Shown piece after piece: positions 1 to 11,822 of a stretch of 64,000 bases of DNA. Location: NCBI GenBank assembly GCA_023548195.1, contig JAJHZJ010000009.1:3550501-3614500 (forward strand), written 5' to 3'. Within the stretch, counting starts at the first letter, position 1. Each line of letters begins with the position of its first letter. The notes under the pieces were generated by a model. It worked only from the letters and a program-made list of their open reading frames with translations, did not search any database and was not told the DNA's origin. The translations under genes were made by a program, and so were the position numbers. Source of the DNA: Bettongia penicillata ogilbyi. Taxonomy: Eukaryota; Chordata; Mammalia; Diprotodontia; Potoroidae.

Positions 1-2328
1 TTTATTCTATTCTCTCTTTTGACCTTGTCCCTCCCCAAAAACTGTTTGCTTCTAATTACTCCCTCCTCCCATTTACCCTCCCTCCTAGCATACCCCTTAC
101 CCCACATATCCCCTTCTCCCCTACTTTCCTGTAGTGTAAGATAGATTTTCATACCAAATTGGGCATGCATGCTATTTCCTCCTTAAGACAAATCTGATGA
201 GAATAAGATTCACTTTTTCCCTCTCACCTCTTCCTTTTCCCCCTCCATTGGGAAAGCTTTATCTTGCCTCTTTTATGAGAAATAACTTGCCTCATTCCAT
301 TTCTCCCTTTCTCCTCCCTATATATTCCTCTCTTACCCCTTAATTTTATTTTTTTAGATATCATATCTTGCTATTCAACTCACCCTGTGCCCTCTGTCCA
401 TATGTATATAATGTATCCAACTACTCAAATACAAAGAAAAGTTTCAAGAGTCAGAAATATTATCTTTCCATGTAGGAATGTAAACAGTTTAGTAAGTCCC
501 TTATGATTTTTCTTTCCTATTTACCTTTTCATGCTTCTCTTGATTCTTGTGTTTGAAAGTCAGTTTTTTCTATGTAGCTCTGGTCTTTTTATCAAGAATA
601 CTTGAAAATCCTCTATTTCATTGAATGCCCATTTTTCCCCTGAAGTATTATACTCAGTTTTGCTGGGTAGGTGATTCTTGGTTTTAATCCTAGTTCCTTT
701 GACTTCTAGAATATTCTATTCCAAGCCCTTTGATCCCTTAATGTAGAAGCTGCTAGATCTTCTGTTATCCTGATTGTATTTCCACAATACTTGAATTGTT
801 TCTTTCTAGATGCTTGCAATATTTTCTCCTTGACGTGGGAACTCTGGAATTTGACTATAACATTCCTAGGAGTTTTTCTTTTTGGATCTCTTTCAGGAGG
901 TGGTCAGAAGATTCTTTCAATATTTATTTTACCCTCTAGTTCCAGAATATCAGGGCAGTTTTCCTTGATAATTTCATGAAAGATGATGTCTAGACTCTTT
1001 TTTCCATCATGACTTTCAGGTAGCCCCATAATCTTAAAATTGTCTCTCTTGGATCTATTTTCCATGTCAGTTGTGTTACCAGTGAGATATTTCACATTGT
1101 CTTCAATTTTTTCATTCTTTTGGTTTTGTTTTGTAGTTTCTTTGTTTCTCATAAAGTCATTAGCTCCCATCTGCTCCATTCTAATTTTTAAAGAACTATT
1201 TTCTTCAGTGAGATTTTGAACCTCCTTTTCCATTTGACTAATTCTGATTTTTAAGGCATTCTTCTCCTCATTGGTTTTTTGGATCTCTTTGGCCATTTGA
1301 GTTAGTCTATTTTTAGAGGTGTTATTTTTTTCAGCATTTTTTTGGGTCTCCTTTAGCAAGCAGTTGACTCACTTTTCATGATTTTCTTGCAATGCTCTCA
1401 TTTCTCTTCCCAATTTTTCCTCCATCTCTCTTACTTGATTTTCAAAATTCTTTTTGAGTTCTTCCATAACCTGAGACCATTGCATATTTATTTTGGAAGT
1501 TTGGGAGGCAGAAGCCTTGACTTTTATGTCTTCCTCTGATGGCATACATTGTTCTTCCTCATCTGAAAGGATAGAAGAAAATACCTGTTCACCCAAAAAG
1601 CAACCTTCTATAGTCATATTTTTTCCCCTTTTTTGGCCATTTTTCCATCCAGTTACTTGACTTTTGAGTCTTTTGTCAAGAAGAGGATATACTCTAGGGA
1701 CCTGTAAGTTCTCAGTTTCTCCAAGGTGGCACAATCAAGGGAGCCCTGATCTCTGATCTGGGAGCAATCACAAGCTTCTCTGCCCAGGATCTGTGAGTAG
1801 AATTCTCTCTCCAGAGTGTCTACCAGCTCCACCAGCCAATGCTCAGCCCAGGGCCACCATTCAGGGCTGAGATCCATATTGTCTGTTCAATTCCCCCAGG
1901 GTCTTTGGACTGAGGTCTCCAAAAATGGATACTTCCACTGGTTGGAACCAGGCCAGACTGTAATCCCTTCTCACCCAGGTGAAAGAGCTTTCTCACTGAT
2001 CTTTGAAGCTGCCTTTGGAATTTTTTGGTTGACTCTGGGGACCATAGTTGCTGCCAGGGATTCTGCCCCCTGAGGCCTGCTGCAGTCCTGTCTGAGCTGT
2101 ACCACAGGACCAAGGCTGGGTTGCACTCTGTGGCCTATGCTCCGCGCCTGGTGTGATAGACCTTTCCTGTCATCCTTCCAGGCTCTTGGGCTGAAAAATC
2201 TCTTTCACTTTGTTGTTTTGTGGTTTCTGCTGCTCTAGAATTTGTTTAGAATCATTTTTACAGGTATTTTATGGGCTGTGAGGGAGAGCTTCTACAGGTC
2301 TGTCCTTCTACTCCACCGTCTTCTTCAG
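1..2328 (-). mobile_element. HAL1 (half-L1) retrotransposon, copy A, 3' end outside window
   Basis: Non-LTR retrotransposon derived from L1 that keeps ORF1 and lacks ORF2. Read on the minus strand it starts near 2328 with a 'ggagtagaagg' 5' end, runs through about 690 bases of 5' region, a broken ORF1 (1640-560) and a purine-rich 3' region that leaves the window at base 1. The 3' region aligns by eye with the tails of the copies at 16.9 and 33.8 kb (shared 'ctacatggaaaga' block, then 'ggtatgaaaa' and 'gaatagaataaa' blocks). Its 5' region is of the same type as the copy at 15 kb and unlike the CpG-rich one at 31.8 kb. The right target-site duplication cannot be tested because the other end is missing. 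A full L1 is less likely because no ORF2 sequence follows ORF1. Confidence 0.85.
560..1640 (-). pseudogene. Broken HAL1/L1 ORF1 (RNA-binding coiled-coil protein)
   Basis: Relic of the L1 ORF1-type nucleic-acid chaperone. On the minus strand the acidic N-terminal segment ('SDEEEQ'), a long heptad-rich coiled coil, the RRM start ('NRSKRDNFKIMGLPE') and the C-terminal domain ('RITYPAKLSI') can be followed. In-frame stops lie at 1369-1371 and 904-906, and more damage follows towards the C-terminus. The ATG at 1640 opens a frame that ends after eight codons, because its stop overlaps the ATG at 1617 that opens the main frame. Copy B has the same arrangement. No functional protein is expected. Confidence 0.85.
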
Positions 2329-2734
2329 TAATTTTTGAAAGAGCAATTTCAATGGAATGGTCAGGCTAGAAGCTAGATGGCAAAACATTTAGAACTGAGT
2401 GAAAGGAGAAGAAAGGAGGCAATGACTTTCAAAGAGTTTAGCTGGACCAGGTAGGTGAGATACACAATAAGAGTGAGTGGGCATAAAGGGGTCAAAAGGG
2501 AGAAATGTCAGCATGGTTGTAGGTAGCAGGGATGGAGCCAATAGATAGGGAGATAAATGAAGGAGATGACAGAGAGGACAATCTGCTGAAGAAGGGAGGA
2601 AGGGATGGGATCAAGAGCACACAGAGAAGGAAGAGTTGGGCTTGGTGAGGAGAAGGGCCATCTTTTCTTCTGCAGTGGGAGTGAAGGAAGAGATACCCCT
2701 TTCCAGGTTCCTTTTGTGTATTGTCTTCTTCCAA
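2329..2734. other. Unassigned purine-rich interval
   Basis: No open frame longer than chance. The plus strand is purine-rich (gagaagg-type runs). Part of 2500-2700 feels like an old mammalian interspersed repeat, but I cannot name the family. Confidence 0.4.
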
Positions 2735-2912
2735 TGGACGATAAGCTCCATGAGGGCAGGTACTGTCTCCCTTATTATTATTTGCATGCCCAATCAATAA
2801 ATGAATAAAATTTATTAAATTCCTACTATGTGCCAGGCAAGGTGTTAAAGTGTTTAACACCATGCCTAGCACAGAGTAGGAACTTAATAAATGTTGATTG
2901 AATTATTGACTT
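2735..2912 (+). repeat. L2 LINE 3' end with an internal duplication or insertion
   Basis: Shows the L2 3'-terminal signature 'ctccatgagggcagg' and, after an interruption, 'cacagagtaggaacttaata'. The middle (about 2790-2855) contains 'ctactatgtgccaggca', which is the reverse complement of the same L2 tail. A second L2 or L2-tailed repeat has therefore inserted in the opposite orientation. Confidence 0.65.
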
Positions 2913-3024
2913 GAACAAATACAAATTATCACTGTGCTTGTTTTTTAACTATAAAAATCATTTAAGAAAAATACTACCCCTAAGACTCTCCTCCAGTAGT
3001 GTGTCTCTCGCGAATATATTATCT

Positions 3025-3265
3025 ATTCTTCATCAAAAAGGACCAAAGACAGGGTAATGTCTTGACTTGTGCATGAATTGAATTTAAGTGAGGGAGAGTT
3101 GCATAAAGTTATTTGCTTCATTCTCTCTTCCAGAGTCATTGAAGTCCAGTGGCAAGACAAAAGTCACAGTGACTGATGAAGGCCTAGGATACAGTGGATG
3201 ATGATCTTGGCATCTCTGATGTCTGACCAAGCTCTAAGTTTGTTCCATAGTGCCTGCTTTAGTCA
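3025..3265 (+). mobile_element. Marsupial SINE, probably RTE-related
   Basis: Head 'ttcatcaaaaaggaccaa', then 'gtgagggagagttgca' and 'gtccagtggcaagacaaa'. It shares this plan with the copies at 10868, 26591 and 45375. The family looks like the RTE-mobilised SINEs of marsupials, but the exact name is uncertain. Sequence to about 3660 may be an extension of the same repeat. Confidence 0.6.
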
Positions 3266-4239
3266 CTTTCATGGCTGTTGGAAGAAATTCACCCATTCAC
3301 CCATTCTACCAGAGGAAGTGTTTATGTGCGTGGGGTAGACACTGCCTCCCCCCAGACTCCCACCAATTCACTGATGGGTTTGAAGTCTGTCAGTTACCCT
3401 CAACCTAATTTAGCTCATCTGCCAAAATGGCTTATTGGAATGTGGCTTCCTGGAGCCACAAATGAGAAGTGGATGAAAGGTGGACACCAAAGGCAGATAA
3501 AAGGTGGATATCAAAGGCGGATGAAAGGACTCAACAAACCCTCATGCCAAAGTTGCTAGTCCTCCTTGAACACCCCATGCACTCCATTAAAATTATACAA
3601 GATTCCTTGAAGGTTTCATTTGATGATCTTCTGCCCAAAACAGTGACATGCACAGTCACTAAAAGTGTTGGCTATTACCATGGAAGAAACCTAGAACAGA
3701 GTTCAAGGGGAAGAAGAGGAATTCTTGGGAAAGAGGGAGGTCCTCTAAATGCCCCTGTTAATAGCTGATATGGTGCTGACTGCATCAGTTCCTGGAATAC
3801 TGCAGAGCCTCTTAATTCATATTCATAATTATTCAAAAGAGTTTGACCCACTATCTACATGGGGGAAAAAATACAGTAGGATGAAGCCTATCGTATGGAC
3901 TATATATAGAATCTATCATATAAATTTTAAACAGACACTCTAAACAGACAAAGATAAGAATTAAACAGAAAGAAGAGAATGGGTTGGATTCTATAAGGGA
4001 AATTATGATTTTTTTTAATAAGCCTAAGATTCAACCTGAAACCAAGGCCTATTTCTAAAACTAACACTTTTCTGGTGATATTGAATACCTGCAAGCCAAG
4101 GAACACTAACTTGAGTCCCCAGAAAAGTGAAGTTGAGAATCTCTTCATTGAGGGCAATGAAGTGTGCAGGGGGTATAAGCAGGGAAAAGCTTCCATCTAC
4201 TCTGCATATACTGTGCATGGATTTGGCTATCATAGTCTC
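3266..4239. other. Unassigned interval, first part possibly repeat-derived
   Basis: 3470-3535 carries three imperfect copies of a roughly 20-base unit built on 'gatgaaaggtgga' and 'gataaaaggtgga', which create overlapping small open frames with Lys/Arg-rich peptides. I see no coding signal; the rest is unassigned. Confidence 0.4.
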
Positions 4240-4620
4240 CCTCTTTCAAATGGATCCTCCTTGAGGGCAGAGACTGTTTTTAATAATAATAATATTTAGC
4301 ATTTATATAGCTCTTTCAAGTTGCAAAATACTTTACAGATAATTACTACTTTATACTTACAACAACCCTAGGAGGTAGACCCTATTATTATCCCCATTTT
4401 ACAGATGAGAAATGAGGCAGATGGAGGTTAAATGACTTGCCTAGGATCACAAAGCTAGTAAGTAATTGAGCCTGGACTGGAACTCAAGTCTTCCTGATTC
4501 CTGGTCTAGGGCTGTAGCCAATGAACTCCCAGCTACCTCAGTTTTTGCCTTTCTTCAAATTCCTTGAACTTAGAACACCACCTGGTACACGGTAAACAAA
4601 TACTTTTTTTGGCTTACTGA
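4240..4620 (+). repeat. L2 3' end split by a MIR/THER1-like SINE (4283-4543)
   Basis: The outer parts are an L2 tail: 'ccttgagggcagagact' at 4259-4275, then 'gaacaccacctggtacacgg' after 4570. Inside is a plus-strand CORE-SINE with the sequence 'atttatatagctctttcaag', a 'ccccattttacagatgag' core and 'aaagctagtaagta'. Nesting shows the SINE is the younger insertion. Confidence 0.75.
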
Positions 4621-5989
4621 CTTCAATAGAATATGTTTCATTCACGTAGCAAGAGCAAGAGATAACCAATAGATAGCCCATGTGCTCCATTGGTATCATT
4701 GCAAAGACAAAAGACTGAGAAGAGCCCTGGCATGTTGCCTCAATCTCCCATGGTAGACTTGGGAAGATGTAGATGAGAGTTTGCTGGTACAGAAAAGCAT
4801 GAACTGATTGCGATCTGCCTCATAATCAGAAGGAGATCACAGATGTATTTGAGTATTTTGCTAACATCAAATCCAGGTTTACAACACCGCAACCAATTAC
4901 TTGTTTATATGCTTTTCTAAGTTCTCACATTTTCCATACTTCAATAATCTACTTGTAATACCTTGTCATAATAATGAGCTCATTTTTAGCCTATGGGCAA
5001 TATAACAGCCCCTAACGTCCATGTATTTCCCTCCTCTTCAACTTCAGGCAGTTTATTTTAGAAAAAAGTTATGAGTTCCATTACAAATACACCAAATCCC
5101 CAGTTAGGAAAATTCTTAACATTTAGAGAAAAGTTGAGGTCTCTGCCTAACTTTACATTTTTATCTATCTATAGTTAACCTCTGACCTCTTTGTGGTTGA
5201 GGCAAAATTCAGAAAACATGTGGGTAATGAAACAGCAGATTAAATTACAGTGGCTATGGATAAATAGAGCCTGGGATGGAAAGTTGAGGAAAGAGTTAAC
5301 CTTTTCTCATGATTTCCCTCCACCCACATCTTCTGGACTGAGGTACCCTTAGAGCCAATAACCTTCTTAAACTCCTCCTTTCTCTGCCATCCTCACTCCT
5401 CAAGAATGTGCTTGAAAGGTTCCCCTTGTTTGCCAATTCCAGCTAATTCTATGTTTTTATACAGAATTCAGTCTATAACAAAATTCCTCAGCCAATTGGA
5501 ACAGAATTCCTGTCTTGTGATATTTCACTTAACAAATGACTTTCAAAGACTGTTCACAGTTTGTCTGGGAGAAAGATTTATTGATTGGGAATTTTGTCAC
5601 TTAAAGTGGAATGAGGTTAAGCAAATAAATCAACCCTCCTTGTACATTATTTCAGCTGTGTGGATATTCCCTTCACTGATGAAAATAAGAAGCTAAGAAG
5701 ATGATCTTTGTGAGTTTCTGTGAGCAAATCCATTAATTTTTGGTGAGCAGCTTTCTGACAGTGTGCCTTTCAAACTGAGTAAACTCATCCTAGGACCCCA
5801 AACAAAAATGGAGCCTTACATCCGTTGCTCCTCAGCCGTCTCAGCACCCTCACTTAACTCTTCCTCTCTACCATTCCAGTTTTGTAACTATAAGCAAATT
5901 AATATTGCCATTACTTCTAGAAGTGGTGTGTCCATTTACTTCCCTATTTCAGTTCCACTCAACATGCCTATAACCTGGCAAATAAAAGT
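4621..5989. other. Unassigned intergenic interval
   Basis: About 1.4 kb with no recognisable gene. 4660-4860 has a look of an old repeat that I could not name. Small open frames at 5406-5696 and 5763-6032 lack any domain or splice support. Confidence 0.4.
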
Positions 5990-6130
5990 ATCTCTCCCTG
6001 CCTACCACTACTTTGTACGTAAATTCTTTTAGGGCAAAGATTGCCTTGAATTTTGTATTTTTATCATGAATTCTTAGCACAGTACTGTAGTGAGATCTTC
6101 ATAAATATTTTTCATCCATCCATCCATTCA
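5990..6130 (+). repeat. L2 LINE 3' end
   Basis: Degenerate L2 tail: 'ttttagggcaaagattgcc', 'ttcttagcacagtactgtag' and 'cataaatattt', followed by a short 'catc' tract (6115-6130). Upstream sequence from about 5750 may be more of the same element. Confidence 0.55.
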
Positions 6131-6187
6131 TTTATATCTTCTCCAGACTGATAAAACCTATGCAAGTTTGCATGTTGCTAACATAAC

Positions 6188-6275
6188 CTAGGGCAGCTAG
6201 GTGGTACGGTGGGCTTGGAATCAAGAGGAGGACTCATCTTCCTGAGTACAAATCTGACCTCAGAAACTTCAAATA
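6188..6275 (+). mobile_element. MAR1-like SINE fragment
   Basis: Begins 'gggcagctaggtggtacgg' and continues 'tcctgagtacaaatctgacc', the tRNA-derived head of marsupial MAR1 CORE-SINEs. The 3' two thirds are absent. Confidence 0.7.
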
Positions 6276-7180
6276 TGCATTTTTAAAATTTTCACATTCA
6301 TACCCTCTGGGTTCCCAGTCTAGCCATCCCCACACCTTGCTAGACTCTCTCTATCTTTTATTATCTACCATATCATCTATCTTCTCTGGGTGTCAAGCAG
6401 TGTGGCCTATTGGTTATAGAAGGCTAATTCTAATTTGTTTCAGCAGAAATTGGATTAAAAGTATTTCCCAGAGTGTAGGATGCTAAACCAGAAGCTAGAA
6501 TAATAATTACCATATGCCCTTTTATAATGTTTAGTCTTGGTAGGAATGATTTGGAGAAAAGGTTACTCTCTGGGTAGTCATAATATGAATTATGACTACC
6601 TGCCCAGTTTTGCTTTAAACTTGGTCAGAATCTGGTGCACCGTCATCAGTCTTAGGCACCCAGCAGACATTGGAAGTGAAGTCCCACAAAGCATTATATC
6701 ACTATGAAAGCTTGTATGCCTTTCTATTCAGATGCCTTTTGAAGGGCAATGGCCAAAGAGAAATGTGAAGATGTTTAAGACAGAGTTGCAGAGTTCAAAT
6801 GATTAAGAACCCTGTAATCATGAAAAAGGAGATGAATGACCAAATTATCTTATACTCTGCAAGGAAATAGAGATATATCTCTAGGCACTTTGGTTGACTG
6901 TGAGTGTGCCCTATATCTGATAAACATTAGGGGGAGGTAGAGATTTGGGCAGCATCTACAGGGAGGTAAAAAGTGAAGACATTGAACTAGAAACAAATAA
7001 CTGAAAGAAAGAATTGAGAGAAAAGAGCTAAGAAAATAACTTTAAGGGACAATCATGCTACAAAAAGATGGGAACAAGAAGAACCAGTAAATGAGTCTGA
7101 GGAGTTGGACAGATTGGTAGAAAGAAAACCCAAAGAGCTATGTCATGGAAGGCAAGCGAGAAAACTGTTATGAAGGAGGG
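6276..7180. other. Unassigned intergenic interval
   Basis: No recognisable gene or repeat; AT-rich with no long open frame. Confidence 0.4.
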
Positions 7181-7181
7181 G

Positions 7182-7520
7182 GCTGGCTGTGGTGCCATAC
7201 ACCAATAATCCTAGCTACTGGCAAAGGGCAAGGGCTGAAATCGGCAAATCTCTTGAGCTCAGAAATTCTGATCTGCAGAGGGAGGGGAGGGAGCTGGCTG
7301 ATCACGTGTTTATACTAAATTCGGCATTATTAAGATAAGCCTCTGGGAACTGGAGGCCACTAGGATGTCTGAGGTATGAGGGAGGCCTGGCTTGGTTAGT
7401 CTAATGATGGTTGGTCTTATGCCGAAAACTAAGCAACTGAAGCAAAGCTAAGCTCACTGAGTGCCTTGACTTCTGGATAATCAATGGTGACAAAACTCAA
7501 AAAAAGAGAGAAAGAGAAAT
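7182..7520 (+). pseudogene. 7SL RNA-like retropseudogene with A-rich tail
   Basis: Full-length copy resembling 7SL, the RNA scaffold of the signal recognition particle. Matches run in order along the RNA: 'ggctggctgtggtg' at the 5' end (7SL has GGCCGGGCGCGGTG-type sequence), 'aatcctagctactgg', 'tcttgagctcagaaattctg', then the S-domain block 'actaaattcggcattatta' (7SL ACTAAGTTCGGCATCAATA) with 'gaggccactagg', and finally 'cactgagtgcc' and 'ttctggataatc' before 'gacaaaactc' and an A-rich tail (7499-7520). Length (about 317) fits the roughly 300-nt RNA. Imperfect 13-base flanks (7168-7180 and 7520-7532) could be a decayed target-site duplication. Divergence implies an old, dead retrocopy. The half between about 7375 and 7440 aligns poorly. 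Confidence 0.7.
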
Positions 7521-7532
7521 TTAGAGGAAGGG

Positions 7533-9734
7533 TGAACATTCCCAAGCAGATTCCTGATCCTTCCCACCTTTTCCAGGTTTAGACCTTCGGAGATTGGCTT
7601 CAAATCCATTCCAACATGGAGGAAGCCTTATTCCACTTAGAACTAACCAGCCTCCATGTCTCCCCATCCCATCCCTGCCTCGGTAATACCTCTTTCTCTG
7701 CTGCACTGCAGGCTCTTCCTGGAATGTCTCTTTAATAATTGATACAGATTGCTGCAGAACTTTGGCGGCTGAGCACATTAGAAATTCTGAGCTTGGGGAA
7801 CAGCAGAATCTGGGGTCTCCTCCCTGCAAAAATTGTTGACTTTGGGATACAGCCTCATGCATACCAAAAGGCAATCAGTCCAGGCCTGGGAAACTGAGGA
7901 AATTCATTTGGTACTTTGTAGCCTGAACTACCCCTATTTCCCAAAGCAGAAGGTAGAATGTAGAGACTTCAGGATCATATGGCCAACAAAAGCCAGAGGA
8001 CTATGCATTTTCTCCAGCCCTCATGATCTCTCAAACCTCTCCAAAGTAAGAATTGTGTACCAGACATAATCCAGTTTTAGCTGTCTCCAAGATCTTGAGG
8101 GCATCAGGAATGCAAACAAGTTAAAAACTCAACGAACTGACAGCAGAAAGGGCTGATGTTCCCCGACTCCTAATGCAGCACTCATTCAACATTCTCTCCC
8201 CCATGGCCCAGCATGTTCTAGGCAGCAGGGCTGTACCAGCTGACCAGATCCATGAGTTTGCAGAAGAACTCAACTCTCCACCAAGAAAGCTCGAGTCTCC
8301 CCTACCCCCGACTCCCACACTACCCACCCTAGATTCTAGGTAGATATAAACTCCAGGTTGCTGCAGAAATGTATTCAGGCCATCATAGATAGAACCTGGG
8401 CACTGTTTTGTTCACGTGGTCACAAGGGCAGGAGATCTGAAGAATTAAGGGAACCAGACAGGATACCTCCCTGGCAATTGAGCTCATCTCTACATCCAAA
8501 CTCCAGAATGGCAGAAATTCAGGGGGCAGTAATAGGGGTCATGACAGTGGAGAACTAAGGGAGAAAGGACACATAAGAGTAGGTGCCACCCGTGGGGCAC
8601 TCCATCAAACCTGAGAGAAAGAGCTAGGCCTGAACTTGAGAGACAAAGGAGTATGTGAAAGACACAATATCAAATCTTTCTTCCCAAGGCCATTCTGAGG
8701 GCTCTCCTTGGGTTTATTCTCCTCCGAATCATCAAACAGATTTTAGTCATATCCAGTGGTAAGGCCCTAAGTTGTGAAAAGGGCACTCCCAAAATGGATG
8801 TATGCTTGGAGTGTGAACCAAGCATATTCACACTTAAACCAAGCCATTTCACTTTCCTTAAGTGTGGACACCAAATATTTAGAATTTTTATTTCTAAGGA
8901 GGTAACATAGCTATATGACTTGGGGAGGAGAGGAAACACAGCTTAGAGGGGCCTCGTCATTTGCAGTTTGGTGGTCAGCGTGGGACAACACAAGAAGGAT
9001 ATATATCAATCTCTCAAGTTTCCAGCTGTTCCAACTTCATATGACCTATTCATTGCCATGTGCTATTGGCTTTCCTTGGAAAGAATCTCCCAGCTAGGTT
9101 CCTAGAGAGGGCCCCCAACGTTGCACAAGAATAAATGTTAAACCAATATCCAGAAGACTCTAGGAATTAGGATATGGTAAAACACTTTATTTTTCTCTCT
9201 GTTAACAGTTTATCCAGGGTGGATAAGGCAAGTTAACAAGCATGAATTTGACCAAGCGCTGTGCTAAGTGCTAGACAAACTATAGGGGAGACTTGATCAA
9301 AATAGAGATGAAATTAAATCTATGTCCTTATCTAGATGGGATAGAAGTAAATATAAAATAAACATAGGATTTAAATAATAATATTTATATTTAAATTAAA
9401 TCCCCTTTGACAGGGAGGTTACAGCAAGAAACCCAAATGTGGAAACTGATAGGTGATAAAGATCAAGAGAAAAGAAAGGCTTTAGAGGACAATAGGATGA
9501 TAGAAGGTTATAGGTCCATAACACATAATACTGGAAGAAATTTTGTTTTGTAAATAAAACCACCTTGAAATGAGAGAGTAACCACTTGGGGGGATTAATC
9601 CAGGCATAATGAAAGTATCTGGGGAAGGAAGGTTTGATTTTTTTTAAAAACTCGTGACATAAGGAAATATGGCTAGGTTGGAGTATGAGTGGCTACAAGA
9701 GAACAGCTTTGTCCTACAATAACTGTTGAGGTAG
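7533..9734. other. Unassigned intergenic interval
   Basis: About 2.2 kb. Small frames on both strands (for example 7521-7874 minus, 117 codons) show no domain I recognise and no splice context. A degenerate L2-like phrase ('gctgtgctaagtgctaga') lies near 9255-9280. Nothing else can be assigned. Confidence 0.4.
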
Positions 9735-9982
9735 AGCAGCCAGGTGGTGAGGTGGATAGAGAACCAAGCCTGGAATCAGGAAGACCTGAGTTCAAATTCA
9801 ACCTTAGATATTTACTAGCTGCACAACCCTGGGCAAGTCACTTCAACTCTGTTTGCCTCAGCTTCCTCATCTATAAATGAGCTGGAGAAGGCAATGGCAA
9901 ACTTTTCCTTTATTTTTTTACCAAGACAATCCCAAATGGGATCATGAAGAGTCTGAGTGACTGAAAATGACTGAATAACAAA
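9735..9982 (+). mobile_element. MAR1-like SINE
   Basis: Near-complete marsupial CORE-SINE: head 'gcagccaggtggtgaggtgg', 'ggaagacctgagttcaaatt', core 'accctgggcaagtcacttc', 'gcttcctcatctataaa', then 'ggagaaggcaatggcaaac' and 'cccaaatgggatcatgaag'. An 'tttatttttt' stretch interrupts the tail near 9910. Confidence 0.85.
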
Positions 9983-10867
9983 GGGTTGAGTTTAGGGACC
10001 AGAAAGACAGAACGAACTACAGCAGCAGAGATTAAAAGAGGTAGGTGAGTTGGATCCCATTTGGAATAATTAAAAAGCGGATTGTTGAATCCTTGCCTCC
10101 TGGATAGAGGTGGAAAGTCAAGAGAGGATTGAGGGGAAAGGGGTATGAAGGGGCCATCATCGGGATAGAAGGGAAGAACTCTTCTGGAAAAAAGAAAGTT
10201 ATTGCCCAAGACTTAATTAAAGTGAGGAAACCACTTTAGTCTAGCCAACAATTTAGGACTGCAAATCCAAAGGGCAGGAGAGGAGCAACGAACAAAATAT
10301 AAAAGGATAATCTGAAGCTAGAGTTGTTAGCACAAAATGAGGGAGAATTCACTGCCATAGGGAGCAGCAGGTATCAGGGAAATGATGGTGTCATATAGCT
10401 TTCTCAGTCCAAACCAGGGTTCTGTTTGTTTTAAAATGGTGCAGTATCCTACTTCTCCTCATTCTAATACGTTATTATTACCATGAGTCAGGGGCCTGGC
10501 CACACTCCCTTTTTGCCCTAGTGCTTTGGTATCACCATAAGTCTGAACCTCATGTCACTCTCTAGAATTCCTGAGAATACAAGGTTGGGGCTAGACGGGA
10601 TAGCAGAAGGTGTGAGGTCAAACAGAGAAGTGGGCTGCCCCTTCACCAGTCTGCCCTAGCCATATATTCAGTCCTCCACAGGTACAAGGTCACATATATT
10701 TCCTATATATGTATTTCTTAGATATAGTCACACTTTTCACTGATGTCTATATTTGTAGCATATGGATTTCTATGGGATTATGGCAAGGAAATTGTTTTAT
10801 TTATTGCTGCATCATTCAATATAAAACAACTACATCCACTCACTAAAAAAAGTGTGACACATTAGAA
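9983..10867. other. Unassigned intergenic interval
   Basis: No gene or named repeat recognised. Short AT-rich runs near 10700-10760. Confidence 0.4.
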
Positions 10868-11178
10868 GTGTGCTGGTCCTTCATTGCCAGAGAAGACCAT
10901 GCCATCAGAGAAATGATGAGATGACTTGCCCTTGACTTTGAGTGAGGGAGGGCTGTGCAGGTCACCAGCCTCACTTGTCCTCCACAGCCATCTAAATCCA
11001 GTGACCAGACATTCATCAGGATGACTGGAGATGACCCAGGAAGAGGCAATTAGGGTTAAGTGACTTGCCCAAGGTCACACAGCTAGGGAGTGTCAAGTGT
11101 CTGAGGTGAGATTTGAACTCAGGTTCTCCTGATTCCTGCACTGGTGCTCTATCCACTGCACCACCTAGCTGCCTCAGC
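10868..11178 (+). mobile_element. Marsupial SINE with MIR-like 3' half
   Basis: Best preserved copy of the family also seen at 26591 and 45375 (minus) and 3025: 'cattgccagagaagaccatg', 'gtgagggagggctgtgcagg', 'tccagtgaccagacattcat', then a CORE-like 3' half 'cttgcccaaggtcacacagc' ending 'ccactgcaccacctagctgc'. The 3' half resembles the complement of a MAR1 head, so this copy may be composite. Confidence 0.75.
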
Positions 11179-11640
11179 ACATTAGTAAAGGCTTATGAAT
11201 TATGGTTTTGAGTAAATGAGAACCCAGAGAGTACCCTTAACTTAGAGGAACCTTAAATGAAAGACTCATTGTTCAAATTAGGGAGTGGCCTCAAGTTTTG
11301 TACCAAAAAAAAAAACAAAACCTATGGACTTACCAGAATAGTCATTAGATGAGATACAGCACTGGGCTAGAGATATTACTGGGATAGAGATACTGACTAC
11401 TATTATAAATACTATCATATCTTTCTTGGCATTTTGAGACCAGAGAAAAGTTGGAATGAATAGGGTAAGTGGTCCACAAAATCTCATCCCCAAAAGTTAC
11501 CTACAGTCCCAGAGTTTAAGAATAACTAATCTAATATACTATGAAAAATGCAACTGAAAGATGTCCCAGGTATATACAGTAGACACAGGAGAACTTCTAG
11601 GGAAAGCTGAGCAGTAGAAGACCTTCAAAAAACTCATCAT
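11179..11640. other. Unassigned interval
   Basis: Contains an A-run with interruptions at 11305-11320. No gene recognised. Confidence 0.4.
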
Positions 11641-11822
11641 TTAGCTAGGAAGACTGGCACAGTATGACGGAAAGAGGTCTAGATTTCAAATGAGAGGCCC
11701 TGGGTTTGAATGTTGATTCTGCCTATTACTAGAACTCTCTTAGGCACAACCTCCTCAACTTTGAAATGAGATTAGACTCCATAACCTGTAAGGTATCATC
11801 CAACTCTAAGTCCTATTATCTT
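11641..11822 (+). mobile_element. MIR/THER1-like CORE-SINE
   Basis: Degenerate but ordered: 'gaggccctgggtttgaatgt', 'ctattactagaactct', 'aaatgagattagactccata' and 'ctgtaaggtatcatccaact'. Confidence 0.6.

Noticed and set aside
9735..9982. tRNA gene
   Set aside because: The tRNA-like head belongs to a MAR1 SINE; no intact cloverleaf with anticodon arm could be drawn, and the same sequence recurs at 39.9, 48.6 and 54.2 kb.
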